Below are positions 43,747 through 56,209 of a stretch of DNA of 64,000 bases, piece after piece. Position 1 is the stretch's first letter, and each line of letters begins with the position of its first letter. The notes under the pieces are model-generated. The model was not told the DNA's origin. It saw only the letters and a program-made list of their open reading frames with translations, and made no database searches. The stretch is from Liolophura sinensis (lineage: Eukaryota > Mollusca > Polyplacophora > Chitonida > Chitonidae): NCBI RefSeq assembly GCF_032854445.1, contig NC_088301.1, forward strand, positions 18,177,223 to 18,241,222, written 5' to 3'. Position numbers and translations under genes: made by a program.

Positions 43747-44733
43747 ATGTTGCAGAAAAACTGGTCACGATGGAAGGAACTGATGCACCTCGTGTTCACC
43801 GGACCGAATGCAGACAAGTGGAAAGCGGAACAAAAAGCCGCACAGTTCTTGATAAATATCGGACAAAAAGGCAGAGACATGTGCAGAGCATGGCGTTCTA
43901 GTGGTGAACTTTCAGAGGAAGATTCTAAGAAGCCAGAGAAACTGTTCGAACTTTTTTCGAGTACTACTGAAACCCGAAGAAAAACACGTCGGTACAACGT
44001 AAGTTATTTTATCAACGGGGTCAAGGTCAGTGAGAATCGATAGACGAATGGGTCACTCACTTAAAACCCATTGGCCGTGACTGTAGTTTTCATGATCTAG
44101 ACGACATGATTAAAGACAGAATACTCATGGGTTCAAATTCATCTGAAGTTCAAGAAAACCTCCTCTTAGAAGATGATCTGACTCTAGAAAAAGCAACAAA
44201 AATTGCTAGGGCTCATGAAATATCACGTGAACAATTGAAAGTGTTGAACAAAACTCCCGATGAAGTCCACTAGCTAAAATTTGAGAATAAATTTGGAAAG
44301 AATAAATTCAACACAGGTTAACAGAAATTTCAGGGACAAAACCAACAGAAATTTAAGAAGTTTCAGAAACGGAACACACATGACAAGCAGGACAATTCTC
44401 AGTGCGGTCGCTGTGGATATGAACATAAGAAGTCAAAAACTTGCCCAGCAATGGGAAAAATTGTGTGAAATGTGGCATCAAAAACATTTCAGGAGAATGT
44501 GTAGGTCTAAATCAGCTCATGCTGTTTGTGAAGATAATCAGAACACAGAGACTGACACTGAAGACAATGTGGTATTTTTAGGTACAGTTAACAAAACTGA
44601 AAACAACGAAAATGAAATTAATGCAAACACTGAAGTAGGAAACACAGGGAAAACTCTCATGTGTAAACTGGATACTGGTGCACAGGTAAACTGCATTCCC
44701 ACAGAAACATACAAAAGACTACTGTCAAGCTAA
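43747..44733 (+). pseudogene. Mag-like gag and protease (frameshifted)
   Basis: 43747-44043 gives a capsid-like N-terminus (WSRWKELMHLVF, AAQFLINIGQKG). The frame changes near 44040 and continues as CSFHDLDDMIKDRILMGS with stops. Two knuckle-like motifs (CGRCGYEHKKSKTC and CVKCGIKNHFRRMC) lie at about 44400-44510, split by a missing A in the run at 44456-44460. The protease motif DTGAQ starts at 44671. Confidence 0.7.
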
Positions 44734-44763
44734 TTACCTCTACAAACACGTTTTCTCCCCAAG

Positions 44764-45853
44764 TTGTCAGGATATGGTGGTAATCAACTCAAAGTCACAG
44801 GTAAATGCACGGTACCATGCAAGTACAAAAACATTATTCAGAACTTAGAGTTTGTAGTTGTGGATAGCCCAGCGAAACCCCTCCTAGGTTTCAATGCCTG
44901 TAAGCTGCTACACCTGGTGAAAGTCGTTATGACAATTGATCAACCAATCACAGAACAGTTTTTGAATAAAGAATCATTGGTCAAGGAGAACAAAGATATC
45001 TTCACAGAGCTTGGTTGTCTTCCAGGAAAAGCCAAAATAAGATTCAAAGACAACGCACTACCAGTTGTGTACGCACCACGGCGTGTCCCCGTAGAATTAA
45101 GGGATCGTGTCAAAAGTGAACTAAAAGGTATCGAGACAATGGGCGTTATCAGAGCCATTGACGAGCCCACAGAACTGGGTAAACCCAATAGTGGCCGTCG
45201 CGAAAAAAGGCAACACACTGCGGATATGTATCGTCCCGAAGGATTTGAACGAAAACATAATGCGAGAGCACTATCAACTTCCTACATTGGAGGACACGAC
45301 ACATGAACTGGCAGGTGCAAAGTACTTCAGTTGGCTCAACGCAAAATCCGGGTACTGGCAGATCCAGCTAGATGATGAAAGTAGTAAACTCACAACGTTT
45401 AACTCTCCCTTTGGCAGGTGGGCATTTACACGCTTACCTTTTGGCCTTGTATCAGCCCAGAAAATCTTTCAAAATAAAGCACATGAAGCCCTGGAAGGTA
45501 TTGACGGCGTTGAGGTTTTGGTTGATGACATTCTGGTCTACGCACCAACCCGAGAACTGCACGACGAGCGATTCAGAGAACTACTTCAGAGATGCTGTGA
45601 CAAAAACCTGCACCTGAATTCTGCAAAAATCGAAATTGGCGTCACAGAGACAAAGTTCTACGGACACACTCTCACGTCGGAAGGTCTGAAACCTGACCCA
45701 GACAAGATTAAAGCCATTGAACAGATGCCGACCCCTACATCGAAAAAGGAACTGGAAACAGTGATGGGTATGATCAATTACCCCACCAAGTTTGCCCCAG
45801 GGCTTGCCACAGCCACAGCTCCAATAAGAGAACTCTTAAGAAGAACATGTTGA
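44764..45853 (+). pseudogene. Mag-like reverse transcriptase, catalytic residue lost
   Basis: Two overlapping frames (44764-45306 and 45158-45853) cover RT. Recognisable are YAPRRVPVELRDRVK, REHYQLPTLED, GYWQIQLDDESS, FTRLPFGLVSAQ and VDDILVYA. In motif A the residue expected to be catalytic Asp is Asn (WLNAKSG, codon 45338-45340) and the RICIDPKDLN-type Asp is Val. With the frameshift near 45180, the enzyme cannot be active. Confidence 0.8.
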
Positions 45854-45919
45854 GTGGCTATGGGACACAAATTGTGAACAGGTGAAATCCATCATCACGC
45901 GAACACCAGGACCGGTGTT

Positions 45920-46723
45920 ATAGACGTATTTGAACGGATCCCAGTAACTGATCAAAAACTGGAAAAGATATCATCGGAAACACAGAACGATCAAACTCTC
46001 ATCAAACATAAATATGTCATTCATAGAGGCTGGCCACAGATTAAACTACAAGTGGGCACTGATCTGAGAGAATTCCGGCATGTGCGAGACGAACTGACTG
46101 TTTTGAATGGCACAGTGTTCAAAAGTGACAAAATTGTGATTCCAGCATCAGTGCACGTCGACATGCTGCAACGGATACATGCAGAACATTTCGGTATGGA
46201 ACTTTGCAAAGAACGTGCTAGATAATTTCTCTACTGACCGCACGTGTTCACAAATTGAGGACATGTAAACAGATGTAGCACATGTCTTAAACACAGATCC
46301 TCCCTACCGAAAGAACCGATGATGTCACCGCCGATACCAAACGGGCCATGGAAATTGTTAGCCACAGAACTGTTTGAGTGGCACAACCGTAACTATCTCA
46401 TTGAGGCTGATTATTATAGTCATTATTTTGAGATCAGCCTGTTACCTAACCGTAACACCCAATCTCAAAAACCATTAAGGGAAGGAGAGGATGTGTACAT
46501 GCAACAACTGAATGGGAAATGGAAACCAGCGATAGTGAGAAAAGTAGCCGAGATACCACGATCATATATTGTCTCCACATCTGACGGTCGAAATTATCAG
46601 TGGAACCGTCGTCACATCATTCCGTCCAAACCAGCACCGCTAGCCAACAGTCCGAACAACAAATCAACAGACTCTACACCCCCACCGCTGGAAATTCCAA
46701 CTAATCTTGTTACGGTATTGTAA
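45920..46723 (+). pseudogene. Mag-like integrase fragments
   Basis: HVDMLQRIHAEHFGM (46154 on) is the HHCC zinc module. 46319 on gives GPWKLLATELFEW, where the first catalytic Asp is replaced by Glu. After SLLPN near 46449 the core is missing and the frame jumps to a C-terminal REGEDVYMQQLNGKWKPAIV domain. Confidence 0.75.
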
Positions 46724-47776
46724 ACAACAACAACATAAAAAAACATACACATCAGTATTACCGGTCTTTAAAAGTTTCCAGTTCACCTTTGCATCCCAAG
46801 GAACATATTCCAGGAGATCCAACGTAAAGACCATGGGATAAACTCACAATTCACACAAGTCACAAATTGTCCCAGTCAGGCACTTCGCTAGGTTAGCGAA
46901 CGCGAACACAGTACACAGGTAAACAACAACAACATAAAAAAACATACACATCAGTATTACCGGTCTTTAAAAGTTTCCAGTTCACCTTTGCATCCCAAGG
47001 AACATATTCCAGGAGATCCAACGTAAAGACCATGGGATAAACTCACAATTCACACAAGTCACAAATTGTCCCAGTCAGGCACTTCGCTAGGTTAGCGAAC
47101 GCGAACACAGTACACAGGTTACACAGAACTGGAACACTCAAATCTTTGAATGACGTCACACCCGCAGAGCACAACACAGGGTAAATACAGGCATGGAGGT
47201 ATAATCCACTTTAGAACAGTCACAGCTCCCGCAGAAACTCACAAACGAGCCGTTCAGAGACGTAGAGTAATGTCACCTTGTGGCAGAACGAACGTCCTTT
47301 GCAAAACTGAAAACTTCAGTTTAGAGTCCTTGACGAGCTTGTCGGTCAGGTGAGGTCAGCGTGTTAAACACATTACACAGTCAACACTGTATAATCATAA
47401 TAAAGATCCGAACACCAATAAACGTGACTTCCGCAGAAATTCACATAAACCAGACATCAGTACTACTGTGGTACACAAACGGTGCCGGCATAAAAATCTG
47501 TCCTCCCAAACGAAACTGGCATCACCAGCACATATCAATATAATGGACTCGATACGAGAGCGTCGCACACTCTCCTAGCTCCCAGTGGATGCAACAAAAA
47601 TACCTCCACTCTGCACAGAAAACACGGCTGATATACGCTCCAGGTGGATTCAACTATTTTTAAACACAGAATTAACAGCCAATGAACAGCCAGTGAAATA
47701 AACAAAGCATTGAACAAGGTGCTTTCCACCAGGTCCGCGCTGTACATATATAACAGGGCCTGTTATGCTTATAACA
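46708..47776 (-). repeat. inverted LTR related to the 31.5-kb element, with internal changes
   Basis: On the minus strand it starts TGTTATAAGCATAACAGGCC and ends GTAACA, and most of it matches the 997-bp LTR. Against that LTR it lacks about 48 bp near the 5' end and about 90 bp near the 3' end. It also has a 199-bp tandem duplication (46721-46919 and 46920-47118). No target duplication was seen, so it may be a rearranged remnant. Confidence 0.85.
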
Positions 47777-48225
47777 TATAAGTTTTCCATACTTTAGGAG
47801 GAAGGTGTTTTACAAGAAAGAAGCCATACATGGAAGACTGCTTAATTAAAAATACATAGGATTTCGAATCCTAGTGCACTGCACAGGATTCATGTTAAGT
47901 GAAATACAGTCCATAGCTCTGTGTTAAGCTTGGGGAGGTCGGGTGTTATATACAATATGTATACAATGCTCGCTCCAGTCCTCAGTAGTACTGTGGAATA
48001 CACTGAATTAGGCTGAGATTCTGTAGAAGATATAGGCGGAAATAACATAAATCAACATAATGAAGTCATGGATGTAAGATGATGTCCAAGAAGAGGTGTC
48101 ATGTTCAGAGACCAATAAGGTCTGCCTTATGTTTGACATTTTTAGCAGTTCTCAACTTTCCGGTAGACAATATTTCCATCCTAGATCCAAACGGTGAACA
48201 GTTTTTCCATTTTTCCATATAGCGG
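47777..48225. repeat. segmental duplicate, copy 2 (partner 42440-43390)
   Basis: A shorter, diverged copy of 42440-43390 in the same orientation. The Mag-like element and the inverted LTR lie between the pair. Confidence 0.85.
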
Positions 48226-48260
48226 TGTTTGGTTTTCATTAATGTAGATGTTTTTTGTTT

Positions 48261-48984
48261 CATCAGAGTGGTTTTAGGGCGCGACGAGCTCTCGGGAATT
48301 CAGTCTTTTTTCGGAATAAGATGAATTGCAAGATTATCTGTGATGTCTTTACTCCGATGAAATGGGAGCAAGATAGATTATTTACCGTTAGAGGCACGTT
48401 GTGCTAATTCGCATACAGCTTCACAGGTGGACTCATTCTCTTGTACTTCGAGGCCACTGATGTGTAGAAATGTTCGACGGCTGTAATGTTCAGCTTTATC
48501 GTTTTATCAGTTGTTCGTTTTCCTGTTTCAACGATGGAATAGATTTACCTGTTTCTTAAGCCTGGGACTTGAGATGTTGTTTTTCGCTGTGCATTGAAGT
48601 AAAATTATTTTCATACGTTTTGATGTTTTCTATATTGGTTTTCATTTTGTGTAGTACATCTTTAATGTCGTCGCACGGGAGAATGGATTAACTTGATTAC
48701 ATCTATAAGTTTGGCCATGATCGATCGCCGAATTAATAGCTGTTTTCACAAAATTTTGAACAAATTTTTCAATCAATTCCTTATAATTCTGACACTCCGA
48801 CTGCCGATGGGTGAGCAAGGTTCCGCGGATTTTGTTTCGACATCACTCTTTTTAATCGACGGTGGATCCGTGTCTTGGGAATGTTTTCGCTTTGCTTCCC
48901 ACCTCGTCTCATCCGTTTTCCCTGTCGTTTCATCTAGTTTGACCTATTTTCCAGCTAGCAATTTCTTCGCCACGTTTTCACGGT
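48261..48984 (-). pseudogene. L1-like LINE ORF1 relic, copy 1
   Basis: The minus-strand translation in shifting frames gives ISGLEVQENESTCEAVCELA, KTSQIILQFILFRKKTEF and RARRALKP at the C-terminal side, and KMKTNIENIK coiled-coil-like words upstream. This is the layout of L1-type ORF1 proteins (coiled coil, RRM, C-terminal domain). Several stops and frame changes are present. The overlapping plus-strand 97-codon frame is a shadow. Confidence 0.55.
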
Positions 48985-49251
48985 AAGCCTAAGGTCAGAT
49001 CTTTAGTCCTTTAGGGTAATTACACATGCAGATTAGTTTGGCAGAGCCCCATCCATCTTCTCAACCCGAGCCACTCACACCTTCATGTCTCGTGACATAA
49101 GTGCAATATTCTGGAGGACACAGTAAAAAAAAATTAGAAATAATTATTCCCGATAAATCCTCTGTTCATTTGAGAACAGGATATAGCTACATGTACATGT
49201 TACTTAATCTATGTGTTGTCCACGACACTTGAATGATATACTTAAACACAT
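48985..49251. other. non-coding stretch
   Basis: Unassigned, contains a small A-run near 49122; repeated at 51615-51881 by the tandem duplication. Confidence 0.5.
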
Positions 49252-49560
49252 CTCACAAGGAGAACTAGTCCATATCCCCAAACAGACCATCACCTAACTA
49301 GATCACAACCTGACGAAAACTCACGTGGAGAACTAGTCCATATCCCCAAACAGACCAACACCTAATTAGATCACAACCTGACGAAAACCCACAAGGAGAA
49401 CTAGTCCATATCCCCAAACAGATCAACACCTAACTAAATCACAATCTGACGAAAACGCGCATGGAGAACTAGGCCATATCCCCAAACAGACCAACACCTA
49501 ACTAGATAACAACCTGACGGAAACTCACATGGAGAACTAGTCCATATCCCCAAACAGACC
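49252..49560. repeat. 68-bp satellite, short array
   Basis: About 4.5 units (GGAGAACTAGTCCATATCCC, then ACACCTAACTAGATCACAAC, then CTGACGAAAACTCACA) ending abruptly at the duplication junction. They are the same units that start the main array at 51882. Confidence 0.95.
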
Positions 49561-50406
49561 AACATAAAAAAACATACACATCAGTATTACCGGTCTTTAA
49601 AAGTTTCCAGTTCACCTTTGCATCCCAAGGAACATATTCCAGGAGATCCAACGTAAAGACCATGGGATAAACTCACAATTCACACAAGTCACAAATTGTC
49701 CCAGTCAGGCACTTCGCTAGGTTAGCGAACGCGAACACAGTACACAGGTTACACAGAACTGGAACACTCAAATCTTTGAATGACGTCACACCCGCAGAGC
49801 ACAACACAGGGTAAATACAGGCATGGAGGTATAATCCACTTTAGAACAGTCACAGCTCCCGCAGAAACTCACAAACGAGCCGTTCAGAGACGTAGAGTAA
49901 TGTCACCTTGTGGCAGAACGAACGTCCTTTGCAAAACTGAAAACTTCAGTTTAGAGTCCTTGACGAGCTTGTCGGTCAGGTGAGGTCAGCGTGTTAAACA
50001 CATTACACAGTCAACACTGTATAATCATAATAAAGATCCGAACACCAATAAACGTGACTTCCGCAGAAATTCACATAAACCAGACATCAGTACTACTGTG
50101 GTACACAAACGGTGCCGGCATAAAAATCTGTCCTCCCAAACGAAACTGGCATCACCAGCACATATCAATATAATGGACTCGATACGAGAGCGTCGCACAC
50201 TCTCCTAGCTCCCAGTGGATGCAACAAAAATACCTCCACTCTGCACAGAAAACACGGCTGATATACGCTCCAGGTGGATTCAACTATTTTTAAACACAGA
50301 ATTAACAGCCAATGAACAGCCAGTGAAATAAACAAAGCATTGAACAAGGTGCTTTCCACCAGGTCCGCGCTGTACATATATAACAGGGCCTGTTATGCTT
50401 ATAACA
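49561..50406 (-). repeat. inverted LTR fragment, second copy
   Basis: Part of the tandem duplication; starts inside the LTR (CATAAAAAAACATACAC) and ends TTATAACA at 50406. Confidence 0.9.
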
Positions 50407-50890
50407 TATAAGTTTTCCATACTTTAGGAGGAAGGTGTTTTACAAGAAAGAAGCCATACATGGAAGACTGCTTAATTAAAAATACATAGGATTTCGAATC
50501 CTAGTGCACTGCACAGGATTCATGTTAAGTGAAATACAGTCCATAGCTCTGTGTTAAGCTTGGGGAGGTCGGGTGTTATATACAATATGTATACAATGCT
50601 CGCTCCAGTCCTCAGTAGTACTGTGGAATACACTGAATTAGGCTGAGATTCTGTAGAAGATATAGGCGGAAATAACATAAATCAACATAATGAAGTCATG
50701 GATGTAAGATGATGTCCAAGAAGAGGTGTCATGTTCAGAGACCAATAAGGTCTGCCTTATGTTTGACATTTTTAGCAGTTCTCAACTTTCCGGTAGACAA
50801 TATTTCCATCCTAGATCCAAACGGTGAACAGTTTTTCCATTTTTCCATATAGCGGTGTTTGGTTTTCATTAATGTAGATGTTTTTTGTTT

Positions 50891-51614
50891 CATCAGAGTG
50901 GTTTTAGGGCGCGACGAGCTCTCGGGAATTCAGTCTTTTTTCGGAATAAGATGAATTGCAAGATTATCTGTGATGTCTTTACTCCGATGAAATGGGAGCA
51001 AGATAGATTATTTACCGTTAGAGGCACGTTGTGCTAATTCGCATACAGCTTCACAGGTGGACTCATTCTCTTGTACTTCGAGGCCACTGATGTGTAGAAA
51101 TGTTCGACGGCTGTAATGTTCAGCTTTATCGTTTTATCAGTTGTTCGTTTTCCTGTTTCAACGATGGAATAGATTTACCTGTTTCTTAAGCCTGGGACTT
51201 GAGATGTTGTTTTTCGCTGTGCATTGAAGTAAAATTATTTTCATACGTTTTGATGTTTTCTATATTGGTTTTCATTTTGTGTAGTACATCTTTAATGTCG
51301 TCGCACGGGAGAATGGATTAACTTGATTACATCTATAAGTTTGGCCATGATCGATCGCCGAATTAATAGCTGTTTTCACAAAATTTTGAACAAATTTTTC
51401 AATCAATTCCTTATAATTCTGACACTCCGACTGCCGATGGGTGAGCAAGGTTCCGCGGATTTTGTTTCGACATCACTCTTTTTAATCGACGGTGGATCCG
51501 TGTCTTGGGAATGTTTTCGCTTTGCTTCCCACCTCGTCTCATCCGTTTTCCCTGTCGTTTCATCTAGTTTGACCTATTTTCCAGCTAGCAATTTCTTCGC
51601 CACGTTTTCACGGT
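50891..51614 (-). pseudogene. L1-like LINE ORF1 relic, copy 2
   Basis: Same relic as 48261-48984, displaced 2,630 bases. Confidence 0.55.
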
Positions 51615-51881
51615 AAGCCTAAGGTCAGATCTTTAGTCCTTTAGGGTAATTACACATGCAGATTAGTTTGGCAGAGCCCCATCCATCTTCTCAACCCGAG
51701 CCACTCACACCTTCATGTCTCGTGACATAAGTGCAATATTCTGGAGGACACAGTAAAAAAAAATTAGAAATAATTATTCCCGATAAATCCTCTGTTCATT
51801 TGAGAACAGGATATAGCTACATGTACATGTTACTTAATCTATGTGTTGTCCACGACACTTGAATGATATACTTAAACACAT

Positions 51882-54800
51882 CTCACAAGGAGAACTAGTC
51901 CATATCCCCAAACAGACCATCACCTAACTAGATCACAACCTGACGAAAACTCACGTGGAGAACTAGTCCATATCCCCAAACAGACCAACACCTAATTAGA
52001 TCACAACCTGACGAAAACCCACAAGGAGAACTAGTCCATATCCCCAAACAGATCAACACCTAACTAAATCACAATCTGACGAAAACGCGCATGGAGAACT
52101 AGGCCATATCCCCAAACAGACCAACACCTAACTAGATAACAACCTGACGGAAACTCACATGGAGAACTAGTCCATATCCCCAAACAGACCAACACCTAAC
52201 TAGATCACAACCTGACAAAAACTCACAAGGAGAACTAGTCCATATCCCCAAACTGACCAACACGTAACTAGATTACAACCTGACGAAAACTCACATGGAG
52301 AACTAGTCCATATCCCTAAACAGATCAACACCTAACTAGATCACAACCTGACGAAAACTCACATGGAGAGCTATTCCATATCCCCAAACAGACCAACACC
52401 TAACTAGATCACAACCTGACGAAACCTCACATGGAGAACTAGTCCATATCCCCAAACCGACCAACACCTAACTAGATCACATCCTGACAAAAACTCACAT
52501 GGAGAACTAGTCCATATCCCCAAACGGACCAACACCTAACTAGATCACATCCTGACGAAAACTCACATGGAGAACTAGTCCATATCCCCAAACAGATCAA
52601 CACCTAACTAGATCACAACCTTCTAAAAACTCACAAGGAGAACTATTCCATATCCCTAAACACACCAACACCTAACTAGATCACAACCTGACGAAAACTA
52701 ACATGGAGAACTAATCCATATCCCCAAACAGATCAACACCGAACTAGATCACAACCTGACGAAAACTCACAAAAAGAACTATTCCTGATCCCCAAACAGA
52801 CCAACACCTAACTATATCACAACCTGACGGAAACTCACATGGAGAACTAGTCCATATCCCCAAACAGACCAACACCTAACTAGATCACAACCGGTCGAAA
52901 ACTCACATGGAGAACTAGGCCATATCCCCAAACAGATCAACACCTAACTAGATCACAAATTGACGAAAACTCACTAGTCCATATCCCCAAACAGACCAAC
53001 ACCTAACTAGATCACAACCTGACGAAAACTCACAAGGAGAACTAGTCCATATCCCCAAACAGACCAACACCTAACTAGATCACAACCTGACGAAAACTCA
53101 CATGGAGAACTAGGCCATATCCCCAAACAGACCAACACCTAACTAGATCACAACCTGACGGAAACTCACATGGAGAACTACTCCATATCCCTAAACAGGC
53201 CAACACCTAACTAGATCACAACCTGACGGAAACTCACAAGGAGAACTAGTCTATATCCCCAAACAGACCAACACCTAACTAGATCACTACCTGACGAAAA
53301 CTCACATGGAGAACTAGTCCATATCCCCAAAAAGACCAACACCTAACTACATTACAACCTGATGAAAACTCACTTGGAGAACTAGTCCATATTCCCAAAC
53401 ACACCAACACCGAACTAGATCACAACCTGACGAAAACTCACTTGGAGAACTAGTCCATATCCCCAAACAGATCAACACCTAACTAGATCACAACCTGACG
53501 AAAACTCACAAGGAGAACTATTCCATATCCCCAAACAGACCAACATCTAACTAGATCACAACCTGACGGAATCGCACATGGAGAAGTAGGCCATATCCCT
53601 AAACAGACCAACATCTAAATAGATCACAACCTGACGGAAACTCACATGGAGAACTAGGCCATATCCCTAAACAGACCAACACCTAACTAGATCACAACCT
53701 TCTAAAAACTCACAAAGAGAACTAGTCCATATCCCCAAACAGACCAACACCTAACTAGATCACAACCTGACGAAAACTCACATGGAGAATTAGTCCATAT
53801 CCCCAAACAGACCAACACCTAACTAGATCACAACCTGACGAAAACTCACGTGGAAAACTAGTCCATATCCCCAAACAGATCAACAACCTGACCGAAACTC
53901 ACAAGGAAAACTAGTCCATATCCCCAAACTGCTCAACACCTAACTAGATCATAACCTTACGAAAACTCACATGAAGAACTAGGCCATATCCCCAAACAGA
54001 CCAACACGTAACTAGATCACAACTTGACGAAAACGCGCATGGAGAACTGGTCCATATCCCCAAACAGATCAACACCTAACTAGATCACAACCTGACGAAA
54101 ACTCACATGGAGAACTAGTCCATATCCCCAAACACATTAACACCTAACTAGATCACAACCTAACGAAAACTCACATGGAGAACTAGTCCATATCCCCAAA
54201 CAGATCAACACCTAACTAGATCACAACCTGACAAAAACTCACAAGGAGAACTAGTCCATATCCCCAAACAGATCAACACCTAACTAGATCACAACCTGAC
54301 AAAAACTTACATGGAGAACTAGTCCATATCCCCAAACAGATCAACACCTAACTAGATTACAACCTGACGAAAACTAACATGGAGAACTAGTCCATATCAC
54401 CAAACCGACCAACACCTAACTAGATCACATCCTGACGAAAACTCACATGGAGAACTAGTCCATATCCCCAAACAGATCAACACCTAACTAGATCACAACC
54501 TGACGAAAACTCACATGGAGAACTAGGCCATATCCCCAAACAGATCAACACCTAACTAGATCACAACCTGACGAAAACTCACAAGGAGAACTAGTCCATA
54601 TCCCCAAACAGACCAACACCTAACTAGATCACAACCTGACGGAAACTCACATGGAGAATTAGGCCATATCCCCAAACTGATCAACACCTAACTAGATTAC
54701 AACCTGACGGAAACTCACAAGGAGAACTAGTCCATATCCCCAAACAGACCAACACCTAACTAGATCACAACCTGACGAAAACTCACAAGGAGAACTAGTC

Positions 54801-55822
54801 CATATCCCCAAACAGACCAACACCTAACTAGATCACAACCTGACGGAAACTCACATGGAGAACTAGTCCATATCCCCAAACAGACCAACACCTAACTAGA
54901 TCACAACCTGACGAAAACTCACATTGAGAACTAGGCCATATCCCCAAACAGATCAACACCTAACTAGATCACAACCTGACGGAAACTCACATGGAGAACT
55001 GGTCCATATCCCCAAACAGACCAACACCTAACTAGATCACATCCTGACGAAAACTCACTTGGAGAACTAGTCCATATCCCCAAACAGATCAACACCTAAC
55101 TAGATCACAACCTGACGAAAACTCACAAGGAGAACTAGTCCATATCCCCAAACTGATGAACACCTAACTGGATCACAACCTGACAAAAACTTACATGGAG
55201 AACTAGTCCATATCCCCAAACAGATCAACACCTAACTAGATTACAACCTGACGAAAACTCACATGGAGAACTAGTCCATATCCCCAAACAGATCAACACC
55301 TAACTAGATCACATCCTGACGAAAACTCACATGGAGAACTAGTCCATATCCCCAAACAGATCAACACCTAACTAGATCACAACCTGACGAAAACTCACAT
55401 TAAGAACTAGGCCATATCCCCAAACAGATCAACACCTAACTAGATCACAACCTGACGAAAACTCATAAGGAGAACTAGTCCATATCCCCAAACAGACCAA
55501 CACCTAACTGGATCACAACCTGACGGAAACTCACATGGAGAACTAGTCCATATCCCCAAACAGACCAACACCTAACTAGATCACAACCTTATGAAAACTC
55601 ACGTGGAGAACTAGGCCATATCCCCAAACAGACCAACACCTAACTAGATCACAACCTGACGAAAACTCACATGGAGAACTAGTCCATATCCCCAAACCGA
55701 CCAACACCTAACTAGATCACAACATGACGAAAACTCACATGGAGAACTAGTCCATATCCCCAAACAGATGAACACCTAACTAGATCATATCCTGACGAAA
55801 ACTCACAAGGAGAACTAATCCA
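51882..55822. repeat. 68-bp satellite array, about 58 units
   Basis: Head-to-tail units with consensus words GGAGAACTAGTCCATATCCC, CAAACAGAYCAACACCTAAC and TAGATCACAACCTGACG. Variable sites repeat across the array (AGTCC/AGGCC/ATTCC, CAGACC/CAGATC/CCGACC, ACATGG/ACAAGG). A few units have internal deletions (near 52972 and 53883). No unique spacers, so it is not CRISPR. Units are 90-98 percent alike by eye, implying ongoing unequal exchange. Confidence 0.97.
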
Positions 55823-56209
55823 CACTCTTTTTTTACATTGCTTTGTTCTGTTTTAAAAGTTAGAGAAGGTCTCTGTGCAGTTATCATACACTGTAACCCT
55901 GATGAAGGTGTGTGTCTCTGAAAGCTTGGGATACAGGAATATGTACCACCTCCTACTGAAATATTTAACACAGTTTTTATAGGTAATACCACTTCATGCC
56001 ATGCATATATTTAATGGAAACGCTAAGAGATTAACAAACTGTCATGGAAGCATCCAAACCCTTCAAGCGGAGGGAAGATTGTAACGTAACCACAATGTTA
56101 GGCTTGTGCATCATAATGCTTGGTGAAATTACTTTCCACTTTACCTGTTTATTCCACAAACTAGTAATAGTGATTTGTACGTGTATGTGATTGGTGTGTG
56201 TATTTACAG
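55823..56209. other. non-coding stretch
   Basis: Contains CCTGATGAAGGTGTGTGTCT followed by GAAAGCTT at about 55899-55926. That wording is common in 3' regions of Penelope-like elements, but no other support was found here. Confidence 0.35.

Larger units (their letters stand above)
43668..46707 (+). mobile_element. Mag-like Ty3/gypsy element, internal region, dead
   Basis: Order gag, protease, RT, integrase, the conventional Ty3/gypsy order. TGGTGTCAG at 43668-43676 begins a likely tRNA-Leu-type primer site, degraded after nine bases. Most of RNase H (near 45855-45900) and the integrase core (near 46440-46450) are deleted. No LTR pair was identified; the 3' side abuts the inverted LTR at 46708. 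The protein resembles the K02A2.6-like/Mag group. Confidence 0.75.
46931..49560. repeat. 2,630-bp tandem duplication, copy 1
   Basis: Every landmark recurs exactly 2,630 bases downstream (for example 47150/49780, 48693/51323). It contains the inverted LTR, its flank, an L1-like ORF1 relic and 4.5 satellite units. Boundary microhomology is CAACA. Confidence 0.95.
49561..52190. repeat. 2,630-bp tandem duplication, copy 2
   Basis: Repeats 46931-49560 with no difference seen by eye, then continues into the main satellite array without a break in register. Confidence 0.95.

Noticed and set aside
48693-48986. 97-codon plus-strand frame, repeated at 51323-51616
   Set aside because: It is the antisense shadow of an L1-like ORF1 relic, and its duplication follows from the tandem duplication.
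51882-55822. CRISPR-like regular repeats
   Set aside because: The whole 68-bp unit repeats with no unique spacers, in a eukaryotic context; it is a satellite.
55899-55926. 3' end of a further Penelope-like element
   Set aside because: The CCTGATGAAGG wording is suggestive, but without RT or a second end it is too short to call.
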